Shown here: positions 15,281-23,315 of the stretch, one piece after another
Position numbering within the stretch: position 1 is the stretch's first letter
Layout: each line of letters opens with the position of its first letter
NCBI RefSeq assembly: GCF_022414575.1
Contig: NZ_JADWYQ010000002.1
Span: forward strand, 124,001-188,000
Length of the DNA stretch: 64,000 nucleotides
Source of the DNA: Streptomyces sp. MUM 178J
GTDB taxonomy: Bacteria; Actinomycetota; Actinomycetes; Streptomycetales; Streptomycetaceae
Reading direction: 5' to 3'
Made by a program: the position numbers and the translations under genes
Notes under the pieces: generated by a model
Databases searched by the model: none
What the model saw: the letters and a program-made list of their open reading frames with translations, nothing else
What the model was told of the DNA's origin: nothing

Positions 15281-15754
15281 GTGTCCGCGCCGATCCCGGC
15301 GAACGCGGCGGACGCCGCCGCGGGGATGGCCAAGGGATTCGCCGCGGCCTCCCGCGCCCTCGTTCCCGCCGAACTCGGCGCGGGCGGAAGACCGCTGGTC
15401 GCGGCCGGCATGGCGGGCGTGACCACGCCGGGCGTCGACGCCGTCGTCCGCACCACGCCTGCCGAGTGCACGGAACTCGGCGTCCGCATCGCCGCGAAGC
15501 TGCGGGAGGCCACCGGGCCCGCCGTGCCGTGCCTGCCGCTGCGCGGCCTGTCCGCCCTCGGTGCGCCGGACGGCCCGTTCCACGACCCGCGGGCGGATGA
15601 AGCGCTGTTCACGGCCGTACGCGGCGGGCTGCGCGGCAGCGCGGTGGAACTGGCCGAGTACGATGCCCACCTCAACGACCCGGCCTTCGGCCGTGCGGCC
15701 GCGAAGCTGCTGCACCGCCTGATCAGCGACTGCCCGACGCCGGACCGCTCATGA
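15281..15754 (+). pseudogene. Remnant of a Tm-1-like ATP-binding (UPF0261) gene
   Basis: About 157 codons with a GTG at 15281 but matching only the C-terminal part of UPF0261/Tm-1-like proteins, which are normally about 400 aa. Seen: NAADAAAGMAKG, then GGRPLVAAGMAGVTTPGVDAV, and the terminal GPFHDPRADEALFTAV followed by VELAEYDAHLNDPAF. The N-terminal ATP-binding half and the central STVASGD region are missing, and the segment after TTPGVDA is also off-pattern. The open frame upstream (from 15146) is Arg-rich and looks non-coding. Most likely a decayed gene rather than a short functional one. Confidence 0.65.
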
Positions 15755-15971
15755 GCCGGTCGCCGTTGACGGGAACCGCCGTGTGGCGGAAATGTGTCTG
15801 TGGTGGCGAGACACGCCTGTCGCACCTGCCGGTGCAGAGCCTGGCGCCCGGCCGTTCGGGCGAGTGAGGCAAAGAGGCGCGCAGGTGTCGGGAGGGAGAA
15901 CGCGCGGAGCTTGTGCGGAAAGGGCAGGCGAGTGCGATCGACCGTCGACAGACGCCGAAGCGCCCATGAGG

Positions 15972-15992
15972 CCCCCGGACTGAGTCCGGGGG
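15972..15992. terminator. Hairpin just upstream of the kinase gene
   Basis: CCCCCGGAC-TGA-GTCCGGGGG, a perfect 9-bp stem with triloop, 28 nt before the kinase ATG. It could end transcripts from the UPF0261 remnant or lie in the kinase leader. Confidence 0.5.
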
Positions 15993-16019
15993 GGTAGCGA
16001 GCCGAGACAAGGGAGCGAA

Positions 16020-17678
16020 ATGAGCACATGGTCGGTCCCGGGGTACAGCGAGACCCGGGAGCTCGGCTCCGGCGGCAGCGGACGCGTCGTGCTCGCCGTG
16101 CACGACGCCACCGGCACCCCCGTGGCCGTCAAGTACCTCAACGAGCGGATGCGGCGCGACGAGGCGTTCGTCCAGGAGTTCCGGGCCGAGGCCCGGCTGC
16201 TCGGCGGGCTCGACTCACCGCATGTGGTGCGTCTGTACGAGTACGTCGAGGCCCCGGACGGCGCGGCCATCGTCATGGAGCTGGTCGACGGGGTGGCGCT
16301 GCGCGCGCTGCTGGCCCGTGAGGGGAGCACCGGGCCCGAGGCGGCCCTCACCGTGCTGAAGGGTTCACTGCTGGGGCTCGCGGCAGCGCATGCAACGGGT
16401 GTCGTGCACCGGGACTACAAGCCGGAGAACGTGCTGGTCTCCGCGGACGGCTCGTCCAAGCTGGTCGACTTCGGCATCGCGGCCGGGCGCGGCACGACGC
16501 CCGGCGTCGCCGGGACTCCCGCGTATATGGCGCCCGAGCAGTGGAGCGGCGAGCCTGCCTCGCCGGCCGCCGACGTCTATGCCGCGACGGCGACGTTCTT
16601 CGAGTGTGTGACGGGCCGCAAGCCGTTCGCCGGAGACAACTTCGCCGAGCTGGCGCTGGCGCACACCAGCGCGCCCGTCCCCGAGGAGGACGCGCCCGAG
16701 GAGGTGCGTCCGCTGATCCGGCGGGGGCTGGCCAAGGCCCCGGACGAGCGCCCGGAGAACGCCGAGGCGTTCGTGGCCGAGTTGGAGGAGCTGGCCTGCG
16801 CGGCCTACGGCCCGGACTGGGAGGAGCGCGGTCAGCGCAAACTGGCCGCCCTCGCCGCGCTGTTGCCGCTGCTGTTCCCCTCGGCGGGCGCGCCGCCCGC
16901 CGGGACCACGGCCCTGGCCTCCACATCGCTCGGCCACGGGCACGGTCTGCGTGTGCTGTGGCCGGGCAAGCAGGGCCTGCTCGCCGCGGCGCTGGCGCTC
17001 GTACTGGGCGTGGTGCTGTCCGTCGCCGCGCAGGCCACGGGCGACGCGCCGCAGGACACGGCCGTCCAGGCCGTGGCGACGACCAGTACGTCGCCGCAGT
17101 CACCCCAAGAGGAGCCGACGGCCTCGCCGCCGGACGGTGTTCCGTCCGGCTCTCCCTCGGTGAGCACGGCCCCGACGCCGTCTCCGGCAGCCTCCCTCAC
17201 CCCGGCCACCCCGCCCGGAACACCCACCCCGACCCCGACGCCGCCGCCTTCCCTCACGCCCCCGGGCCCGCCCACGACGCCCACGCCTCCGGCCAGCCCT
17301 GAGCCCCCGGTGTCGCCCGATCCGCCGGAGCGCCCGGACCCGCCGGCCGTGTCCGTCGTCTCCGTGTACGTCACATCGCTGCGGCGGATCGGGGACACCG
17401 CCACCGCCACCGCGACGGTCGAGGTCCGCACCCGGGGCACCGGCCCTGTGACGATCACCGTGGACTGGGCCACGGCGTTCACCAAGGGCGATGCGGGCAC
17501 CCCCGACGGACCCGCCCAGAGCTTCGAACGCAGCGGGGCCAGCGCGTACACCATCAAGGTGAGCCACACGTTCCAAGGCAAGGGCTGCTACTGGAGCGTC
17601 GCCGCCCGCACCGAGCCCGCTGCGGCGAACGGTTCGTCCGTGCAGCAGCTCCAGGCCAGGCGGTGCCCGGTCGGATGA
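16020..17678 (+). CDS. Transmembrane Ser/Thr protein kinase
   Basis: 552 aa. The Hanks-type kinase domain spans about 8-260: glycine loop GSGGSGRV, catalytic Lys38 in VAVKYL, Glu in the FRAEARLL helix, HRDYKPENVLV loop (about 129-139), DFG (about 150) and GTPAYMAPEQW. It has HRDYKPEN, where Lys is two residues after Asp as usual. A single TM helix (about 319-337, LLAAALALVLGVVLSVA) leads to a Pro/Ser/Thr-rich stalk (about 355-440) and an extracellular beta-rich domain (about 440-552). No PASTA repeats, so probably not a PknB-type cell-wall sensor. Stop overlaps the next start by ATGA, indicating coupled translation with a protein carrying a similar ectodomain. Confidence 0.93.
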   Translation: MSTWSVPGYSETRELGSGGSGRVVLAVHDATGTPVAVKYLNERMRRDEAFVQEFRAEARLLGGLDSPHVVRLYEYVEAPDGAAIVMELVDGVALRALLAREGSTGPEAALTVLKGSLLGLAAAHATGVVHRDYKPENVLVSADGSSKLVDFGIAAGRGTTPGVAGTPAYMAPEQWSGEPASPAADVYAATATFFECVTGRKPFAGDNFAELALAHTSAPVPEEDAPEEVRPLIRRGLAKAPDERPENAEAFVAELEELACAAYGPDWEERGQRKLAALAALLPLLFPSAGAPPAGTTALASTSLGHGHGLRVLWPGKQGLLAAALALVLGVVLSVAAQATGDAPQDTAVQAVATTSTSPQSPQEEPTASPPDGVPSGSPSVSTAPTPSPAASLTPATPPGTPTPTPTPPPSLTPPGPPTTPTPPASPEPPVSPDPPERPDPPAVSVVSVYVTSLRRIGDTATATATVEVRTRGTGPVTITVDWATAFTKGDAGTPDGPAQSFERSGASAYTIKVSHTFQGKGCYWSVAARTEPAAANGSSVQQLQARRCPVG

Positions 17679-18373
17679 AGGACCCCCGCGCCGCCTTCAT
17701 GAGACCTCCCGAGCCGGAGAGCGGGCCGCCGCAGAGCAGCCCGCCGGAGGGCGAACAGCCCGCGGCCGACGGCGTCGAGCACAGCTACAGCGCCACCGTG
17801 CTCGCCAGCCACTGGGTCGAACGGCCGGCCGTGCGCCCCGACCGCGTCGAGGGTTCGGTGCTCCGGTTCGGCCCCGGCGTCACCGCCGCGGTCCGCCCGC
17901 AGGGCGACCGGGACGTCACTGCCGTCCTCTGGCGCGGCGAACCCGCGCCCCCGCCCGAACGCCCGCGCCCCTCCCGACTCGCCACAGCCGTGCGCCGCTA
18001 CACCCTGGCGCTGGTGGTCCTGCTCGCCGTCCTCGGCTACCTCGCATGGCAGCGGTACGGGGCTCCGCTCGCCGTGCAGAACGTGTCCGTGCGGACCGAC
18101 CCGCAGGGCCCGTCCTGCGGCGGCACCGCCGATGTGACGGCTCTGGTCACCACCAATGGACGGCCCGGCACCCTGACGTACCGCTGGGTGCGCAACGACG
18201 GGACGGCGTCCGGCGAACTGACCGAGCAGCTGGCACGGGGACAGCGGGAGACGCGGCTGCATCTGCTGTGGTCGTTCGAGGGCACGGGGGACTTCCGGGC
18301 GGAGGCGGAGCTGCGGATCCTGTCGCCGGAGCGGCGGACGGCCGCGGCGGGGTTCGTCTACCGGTGTCCGTAG
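17675..18373 (+). CDS. Single-pass membrane protein coupled to the kinase
   Basis: 232 aa. Cytosolic N-terminus of about 110 residues (Pro-rich, then ATVLASHWVERPAVRPDRVEGS), one TM helix (about 115-135, YTLALVVLLAVLGYLAW), and an extracellular domain ending in a Cys (VYRCP). The ectodomain resembles that of the kinase: a GP(L/V)T.W strand, a later (H/W).F.G.G motif and a closing Cys. The ATG at 17675 overlaps the kinase stop (ATGA), so an earlier in-frame ATG at 17663 is less likely. Likely partner or substrate of the kinase at the membrane; function otherwise unknown. Confidence 0.85.
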   Translation: MKDPRAAFMRPPEPESGPPQSSPPEGEQPAADGVEHSYSATVLASHWVERPAVRPDRVEGSVLRFGPGVTAAVRPQGDRDVTAVLWRGEPAPPPERPRPSRLATAVRRYTLALVVLLAVLGYLAWQRYGAPLAVQNVSVRTDPQGPSCGGTADVTALVTTNGRPGTLTYRWVRNDGTASGELTEQLARGQRETRLHLLWSFEGTGDFRAEAELRILSPERRTAAAGFVYRCP

Positions 18374-18723
18374 GGCGCGGGGGTTCTCCCCTCCCCCGCC
18401 TCCCGCTGCGCCCTGGGGGCGTGGGACCCCGACCCGAAGCCGGGGTTCCGCCCCGGACCCCTCCGGGGATGGGGACGGAACGCGGGGCTGCGTCCCGCAC
18501 ACCCGGCGCTGCGGCCTCGCCCCGCGACGCCGCAGCGCCCCCGCGGGACCGTGCGGGGCCGTGTCGACATACGGCTCCGCCGTGTGGGCGCGGCCGGCAG
18601 GCGGGGCCGCACGCTCTCGACGGCCGTCCGACGGCCCGACGCGGCCGCGGGCGCGGAGGTGCGGCGCATCCGGGCCGCCCGGCCCGCCGGCGCACCCTCG
18701 TGGGAGCGCTTGGCGCGACGGGC
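18374..18723. other. Intergenic region, 350 bp, convergent, hairpin-rich
   Basis: No gene. It holds ACCCCG-N9-CGGGGT (18426-18446) and the 7-bp tetraloop hairpin CCCCGGA-CCCC-TCCGGGG (18451-18468). This type of GC-rich mosaic is common between Streptomyces genes and here likely ends both converging operons. Confidence 0.6.
18451..18468. terminator. Hairpin terminator candidate
   Basis: Perfect 7-bp stem with a CCCC loop, between the kinase-partner gene and the sugar ABC operon, which converge on it. Confidence 0.5.
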
Positions 18724-19914
18724 TCATCCTCCGCTGTTCTCGCGGTGGGTGAGGTTGACGCCCGTCTGCGGGTTGAAGACGTGCATCCCCGACACGTCCA
18801 CGTACAGGTCCGCCTCGGTTCCCTCCCGGATGCGGGTGCCGGTGGACAGCCGGGTGACGATCTGGTTGCCGGCGCCGCCGGTTTCGCTCGCGCCCGAGTC
18901 GGCGGCCAGTTCGTCCAGTTCCGCAGCGGACGCGGGTTCCCAGCCCTCCTCGGTGAAGTGGGCGTACACATCGGAGCCCAGTGACTCCAGCACCTCCACC
19001 GTGGCGGTGAAGCGGAGCCCTTCCCTTCCGGGGTCGACCAGGGCGGCGTCCTCGAACACCTCGGGCCGCAGGCCCACGATGAGGTCGCGCGGCGCGCTCT
19101 GCCGCTCCAGGGTCCGGCGGGCCTCGGGGGTGAGCGGGAGCGCGCCGATCGCCGTGCGCAGGGTGTCCTCCTCCAGGGTGGCGTGGAGGAAGTTCATGGC
19201 GGGCGATCCGATGAACCCGGCGACGAAGAGGTTGCGCGGCTCGTCGTAGAGGTGCTGCGGGGTGCCGACCTGCTGGACGACGCCGCCGCGCATCACGACG
19301 ACCCGGTCGCCCAGCGTCATCGCCTCGGTCTGATCGTGGGTCACATACACGGTGGTGGTGCCCAGGCGCTGCTGAAGGCGGGAGATCTGGGTGCGCATCT
19401 GCACCCGCAGCTTGGCGTCGAGGTTGGACAGCGGCTCGTCCATCAGAAACGCCTTGGGGCTGCGTACGATCGCGCGTCCCATGGCGACGCGCTGCCGCTG
19501 GCCGCCGGAGAGATTGGCCGGCTTGCGGTCGAGGTGCTCGGTGAGGTCGAGGATGCGGGCGGCCTCCTCCACCTTCTCCTTCACCACGGCCTTGTCGGTC
19601 TTGGCGAGCCGCAGCGCGAAGCCCATGTTCTCCCGCACGCTCATATGCGGGTACAGGGCATAGCTCTGGAAGACCATGGCGATGTCCCGGTCCCTGGGCG
19701 CCTTGTCGTTGACGACCTGGTCGCCGATGCGGAGCGTGCCGGCGGTGATGTCCTCCAGGCCGGCGATCATGTTGAGGGTGGTGGACTTGCCGCAGCCGGA
19801 GGGGCCGACCAGGATGACGAACTCCCCGTCCGCCACGGTGAGATTGACGTCCTGTACGGCCAGGGCGCCGTCGGGGTACCGCTTGGTGATGCCCTCGAGA
19901 ACGATCTCGGCCAC
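18724..19914 (-). CDS. Sugar ABC transporter ATPase (SugC/MsiK/UgpC-like)
   Basis: 396 aa. Walker A GPSGCGKST (about 37-45), Q-loop FQSYALYPHMS, signature LSGGQRQRV, Walker B AFLMDEPLSNLDAK, H-loop YVTHDQTEAM, and a C-terminal regulatory TOBE/OB region (about 240-396) typical of MalK/UgpC-type ATPases. It carries an extra acidic insert near the end (ASAAELDELAADSGASETGGAG). The GTG at 19914 has AAGGAG 10 nt upstream. Last gene of the operon SBP-permease-permease-ATPase, the same order as mycobacterial LpqY-SugABC. In Streptomyces a shared MsiK often energises sugar systems; having its own ATPase makes this a complete transporter. Confidence 0.93.
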   Translation of the reverse strand: MAEIVLEGITKRYPDGALAVQDVNLTVADGEFVILVGPSGCGKSTTLNMIAGLEDITAGTLRIGDQVVNDKAPRDRDIAMVFQSYALYPHMSVRENMGFALRLAKTDKAVVKEKVEEAARILDLTEHLDRKPANLSGGQRQRVAMGRAIVRSPKAFLMDEPLSNLDAKLRVQMRTQISRLQQRLGTTTVYVTHDQTEAMTLGDRVVVMRGGVVQQVGTPQHLYDEPRNLFVAGFIGSPAMNFLHATLEEDTLRTAIGALPLTPEARRTLERQSAPRDLIVGLRPEVFEDAALVDPGREGLRFTATVEVLESLGSDVYAHFTEEGWEPASAAELDELAADSGASETGGAGNQIVTRLSTGTRIREGTEADLYVDVSGMHVFNPQTGVNLTHRENSGG

Positions 19915-19952
19915 GGTCGGTGCTCCTTGAAAGCGTGGGGCCAGTGCGCGGG

Positions 19953-20786
19953 TCAGCCTTTGACGGCGCCGGACGTCAGCCCGGCGACGATGCGCCGCTG
20001 GAACAGCAGGACGAAGATGACGATGGGCACGGTGATCACCACCGCGGCGGCGGCGATCGAGCCGGTGGGCTGCTGGAACTGGCTGCTTCCGGTGAAGAAC
20101 GCGATCGCCGCCGGGACCGTGCGCGCAGCCTCCGTGGAGGTCAGGGAGATCGCGAAGAGGAAGTCGTTCCAGCAGAAGATGAAGACCAGGATCGCGGTGG
20201 TGAACACGCCGGGCGCGGCCAGCGGTGCGATCACCAGGCGGAACGCCTGGGCGGGGGTGGCCCCGTCGACCTTGGCGGCCTTCTCCAGGTCCCAGGGGAT
20301 CTCCCGGAAGAACGCCGACAGCGTATAGATCGCCAGCGGCAGCGAGAAGGTCATATAGGGGATGATCAGTCCGGGCCAGGTGTCGAAGATCCCGAGGATC
20401 CTCTCGATGTTGAACAGCGGGGACACCAGCGAGATCGGCGGGAACATCGCGATGAGCAGCGACACGCCGATCAGCAGCCGTTTTCCGGGGAAGCGCAGCC
20501 GGGCCACGGCGTAGGCGGCCATGGTGCCGAGCACCACGGCGATGGCCGTGGAGATGAGCGCGATGCCGATGGAGTTGATCAGGGCCCGGGTGAACTCGGA
20601 GGTCTCGAAGATCCCGCGGTAGTTCTCCCAGGTCCACTTGGTGGGGATGAAGTTGCCGTCGGTCAGGGTGGAGGGTTCCTTGAAGGACAGCGCGGCGATC
20701 CACCAGACGGGGAACAGGGCGTAGGCGACGACCACGATGTTGGCGACGGTCCACCCGGCGATGCGCCGCTTCCGCGCACTGGGCAT
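19953..20786 (-). CDS. Sugar ABC transporter permease (MalG/SugB-like)
   Basis: 277 aa, six predicted TM helices, with the permease-ATPase coupling (EAA) loop seen as [21 protein letters not shown]. First TM at about 12-32. The ATG overlaps the stop of the upstream permease as TGATG, so the two are translated together. Imports a sugar with the partner permease and lipoprotein. Ends 38 nt before the ATPase start. Closest known arrangement is SugB of the trehalose importer. Confidence 0.93.
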   Translation of the reverse strand: MPSARKRRIAGWTVANIVVVAYALFPVWWIAALSFKEPSTLTDGNFIPTKWTWENYRGIFETSEFTRALINSIGIALISTAIAVVLGTMAAYAVARLRFPGKRLLIGVSLLIAMFPPISLVSPLFNIERILGIFDTWPGLIIPYMTFSLPLAIYTLSAFFREIPWDLEKAAKVDGATPAQAFRLVIAPLAAPGVFTTAILVFIFCWNDFLFAISLTSTEAARTVPAAIAFFTGSSQFQQPTGSIAAAAVVITVPIVIFVLLFQRRIVAGLTSGAVKG

Positions 20787-21730
20787 CAGCGTCCCCCCTG
20801 CTGCGATCCGGGGGCGGCCGCCCCGAAGAGTTTGACGAAGACGAAGGCGATCACCGCGACGCACAGGAAGATGAGCACGGAGACCGCCGAGCCGATGCCG
20901 AGGTTGAGCGCGGTGAACAGGTTGTCGTAGCCCAGGATCGACACCGAGCCGGTGCCGTGGGCGCCTCCCGTGAGCACGTAGATGCTGTCGAAGACGCGGA
21001 AGGCGTCCAGGGTTCGGAAGAGCAGCGCCACCAGGATCGCCGGTTTCATCAGCGGCAGGGTGACCTTGGTGAAGCGCTGCCAGGCGCCGGCGCCGTCGAC
21101 CATGGCGGCGCGCAGCGTCTCCTCGGGGACGAGTGCGAGGCCGGCGAGCAGCAGCAGCGCCATGAAGGGCGTGGTCTTCCAGACCTCGGCGAGGATGATC
21201 AGGCCGAGCGCGGGCCACTGCTCCGTCAGCGGGGCCTCGCCCGGCGGGAGCAGAGCGGCCAGATAGCCGGTGCCGGGCGTCCAGGCGTACTGCCAGGAGA
21301 AGGCGGCGACGACGGTGACGATGCCGTACGGGATCAGGATGGAGGTGCGCACGGTGCCGCGGCCGAAGATGGTGCGGTGCATCACCAGGGCGAGTGCCAG
21401 GCCGAGGACCAGTTCCACGGCGACGGAGACGGCGGTGATGAACAGCGTCACCCAGAAGGCCTCCCACCAGAACGGGGAGGACAGGACCGCCCCGTAGTTG
21501 CTGAGGCCCACGAACTCCGCCTGGCCGGGGAAGCGCAGGTCATAGCGTTGCAGAGAGAGATAGACCGCATAGCCGATGGGGTAGGCGGTGACTGCGGCCA
21601 TGACGAGGACGGCGGGCGCGCACAGCAGCCAGGCGAGGCGTCGCTCCTGGCGTGCTCCCTCGGAGAGCCTGCGGGACGCGATGTCCGCCGTGTCGTCGGT
21701 CTGCCGGGCGTCGAGGGTCGGTTGGTTCAT
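20786..21730 (-). CDS. Sugar ABC transporter permease (MalF/SugA-like)
   Basis: 314 aa, six predicted TM helices after a hydrophilic N-terminus ([20 protein letters not shown]). The coupling loop reads [21 protein letters not shown]. The ATG overlaps the stop of the lipoprotein gene (ATGA) and its stop overlaps the next start (TGATG), so three genes are translationally chained. Partner of the MalG-like permease. Confidence 0.93.
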   Translation of the reverse strand: MNQPTLDARQTDDTADIASRRLSEGARQERRLAWLLCAPAVLVMAAVTAYPIGYAVYLSLQRYDLRFPGQAEFVGLSNYGAVLSSPFWWEAFWVTLFITAVSVAVELVLGLALALVMHRTIFGRGTVRTSILIPYGIVTVVAAFSWQYAWTPGTGYLAALLPPGEAPLTEQWPALGLIILAEVWKTTPFMALLLLAGLALVPEETLRAAMVDGAGAWQRFTKVTLPLMKPAILVALLFRTLDAFRVFDSIYVLTGGAHGTGSVSILGYDNLFTALNLGIGSAVSVLIFLCVAVIAFVFVKLFGAAAPGSQQGGR

Positions 21731-23085
21731 GGGATCAGCCCCTTCGACTCCAGGGCGTCCTCGATCTGGGCGGAGATCTCGTCGACGGTGGGCCTCGGAT
21801 CGATGGCCGAGGGCGGGGAGAGCGCGTGGGAGATGACGATGGACACGTTCTGGTACGCCGGAGTCTGCGGGCGGACGCTGGCGTTCTCAAGCGCTTGGAG
21901 GATGGCGTCGGCGAAGGGGTAGTTCTCGACGAATTCCGCATCGTGGTAGAGAGCTTCCAGGGTGGGTGGCAGTCCGCCCTGGACGGCGGCGGCGATCTGG
22001 TTCTCCCGGTTCCGCAGGCACAGCGCCGCCTCGAAGGCCATGTCGGGGTGGCGGGAGTAGGCGCCGATCGCCAGGTCGATGCCGCCGATGGTGGGTCTGG
22101 CGGGCCGGTCGGCGTCCACGCGGGGGTAGGCCGCCCAGCGGAAGTTCTGGAACAGCTCCGGGTTGTTGGCCCGCATCGAGGGATAGACGAAGGGATAGTT
22201 GAGTTCAAAGGCGGCTGTGCCGGACTCCATCGCCAGCCGGTTCTGATCCTCCATCTGGTTGGGGAGGGAGGGGTCGGCCGCGGGTGAGGTGGCCAGTTCG
22301 CGCATGACGGCGGCGGCCTCCACGGCGGGCGGCCCGAGGGAGGGCGCGGTGGCGTCGGCGTTGAGGATGGAGCCGCCCGCGCTGGCGACGAGGGTGTTGA
22401 ACCAGACCGTGAGCCCCTCGTACTGGGCGCCCTGGATCTCCACGTAGTGCGGTCGGCCCTCGGCGGCCAGCTCGCGGGCCGTGTCCAGCATCTCGGACCA
22501 GGTGCGCGGGGGTTCGGGCACCAGGTCGCTGCGGTACCACAGGAGCTGGGTGTTGGTGTTGTACGGGACGGCGTACAGCTGGTCCTTCCAGGTGCCGGTC
22601 TGCAGCGGGACCTCGAGGGTGCCGTCCACGGCGCGTGCGCGCTGCTCGCCGGTCCACGGCAGGATCCATCCGGCCTCGGCGAACTCCGGGGCCCAGGTCA
22701 CGTCCAGGCCCATGATGTCGATGGAGTCGTCCTCGGCGGCCAGCCGGCGCACGAGCTGCTGGCGCTGCCCGTCCGCGGTGCGCGGCAGCTTGTTGTAGTC
22801 GATGCGGTAGCGGCCGCCGGACGCGCGGGTGCAGTTGTCCGCCGCGCTCTGCAGCGCCCCGGAGTCGTCGGGGAAGTTGTACCAGTTCAGGGTCGGCGGG
22901 CCGGTGTCCTCGCCGCCGCAGGAGCTGAGCAGCGCGGCCAGCAGGGGCAGCACGGTGAGGATGCGCAGCCGCCGCCGTGCGGTGCGCGGCCGGGCTCGCC
23001 GTGGCCTGGACCGTTCGCCCGCCGCGGGCTCCGTGCCGGCGTCACGCCCGCCGGCCGGCCGTCTCCGTCCCGTCCTGCGCCCCAC
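21727..23085 (-). CDS. Sugar-binding lipoprotein (LpqY-like)
   Basis: 452 aa family-1 solute-binding protein. A lipobox LSSC places the lipidated Cys at about residue 56, preceded by an unusually long Arg-rich n-region (about 40 residues, ending RTARRRLRI). Mature part begins GGEDTGPPTLNWYNFPDDSG and has the LpqY-type segment DDSIDIMGLDVTWAPEFAEAGWILPW; later TKDQLYAVPYNTNTQLLWY-like motif. LpqY binds trehalose in mycobacteria; the close resemblance suggests trehalose or a related disaccharide. The GTG at 23085 has GGGGAGG upstream. First gene of the operon; a palindromic GAAACTTTC lies 150 bp upstream. Confidence 0.9.
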   Translation of the reverse strand: MGRRTGRRRPAGGRDAGTEPAAGERSRPRRARPRTARRRLRILTVLPLLAALLSSCGGEDTGPPTLNWYNFPDDSGALQSAADNCTRASGGRYRIDYNKLPRTADGQRQQLVRRLAAEDDSIDIMGLDVTWAPEFAEAGWILPWTGEQRARAVDGTLEVPLQTGTWKDQLYAVPYNTNTQLLWYRSDLVPEPPRTWSEMLDTARELAAEGRPHYVEIQGAQYEGLTVWFNTLVASAGGSILNADATAPSLGPPAVEAAAVMRELATSPAADPSLPNQMEDQNRLAMESGTAAFELNYPFVYPSMRANNPELFQNFRWAAYPRVDADRPARPTIGGIDLAIGAYSRHPDMAFEAALCLRNRENQIAAAVQGGLPPTLEALYHDAEFVENYPFADAILQALENASVRPQTPAYQNVSIVISHALSPPSAIDPRPTVDEISAQIEDALESKGLIP

Positions 23086-23233
23086 CCTTCACCTCCCCGT
23101 GCCGCGGCGTTCCGGCCCGGTCGCAGCCTCGCCGTGCGTCCTCGCAGCGGGCCGGGCGTGGCGTCGACCGTAGACCCGGCCCATGTGTGCGCCGCGGCGC
23201 CCTCGTCCCGTGTCGCCGCGGTCACCCGGATGG

Positions 23234-23249
23234 CCGGAAACTTTCGGGG
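23234..23249. promoter_or_regulatory. Possible LacI-family operator upstream of the sugar operon
   Basis: CCGGAAACTTTCGGGG. The core GAAA-C-TTTC is palindromic and resembles CGAAAGTTTCG-type LacI/GalR operators of Streptomyces sugar operons. It lies in the divergent gap between the sugar operon and the SpoIIE-type gene. No LacI regulator is in the window. Confidence 0.4.
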
Positions 23250-23302
23250 CCGTCGCGGCGGGCAGATCGCGCAAGCCCGTGGCCCGCAACCTCGGCCGGT
23301 GC

Positions 23303-23308
23303 TACAAA
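23303..23308 (+). promoter_or_regulatory. -10 element giving a leaderless SpoIIE-type mRNA
   Basis: TACAAA, 7 nt before the GTG at 23316. There is no Shine-Dalgarno sequence, so transcription probably begins at the start codon. Confidence 0.45.
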
Positions 23309-23315
23309 TGAGCAT

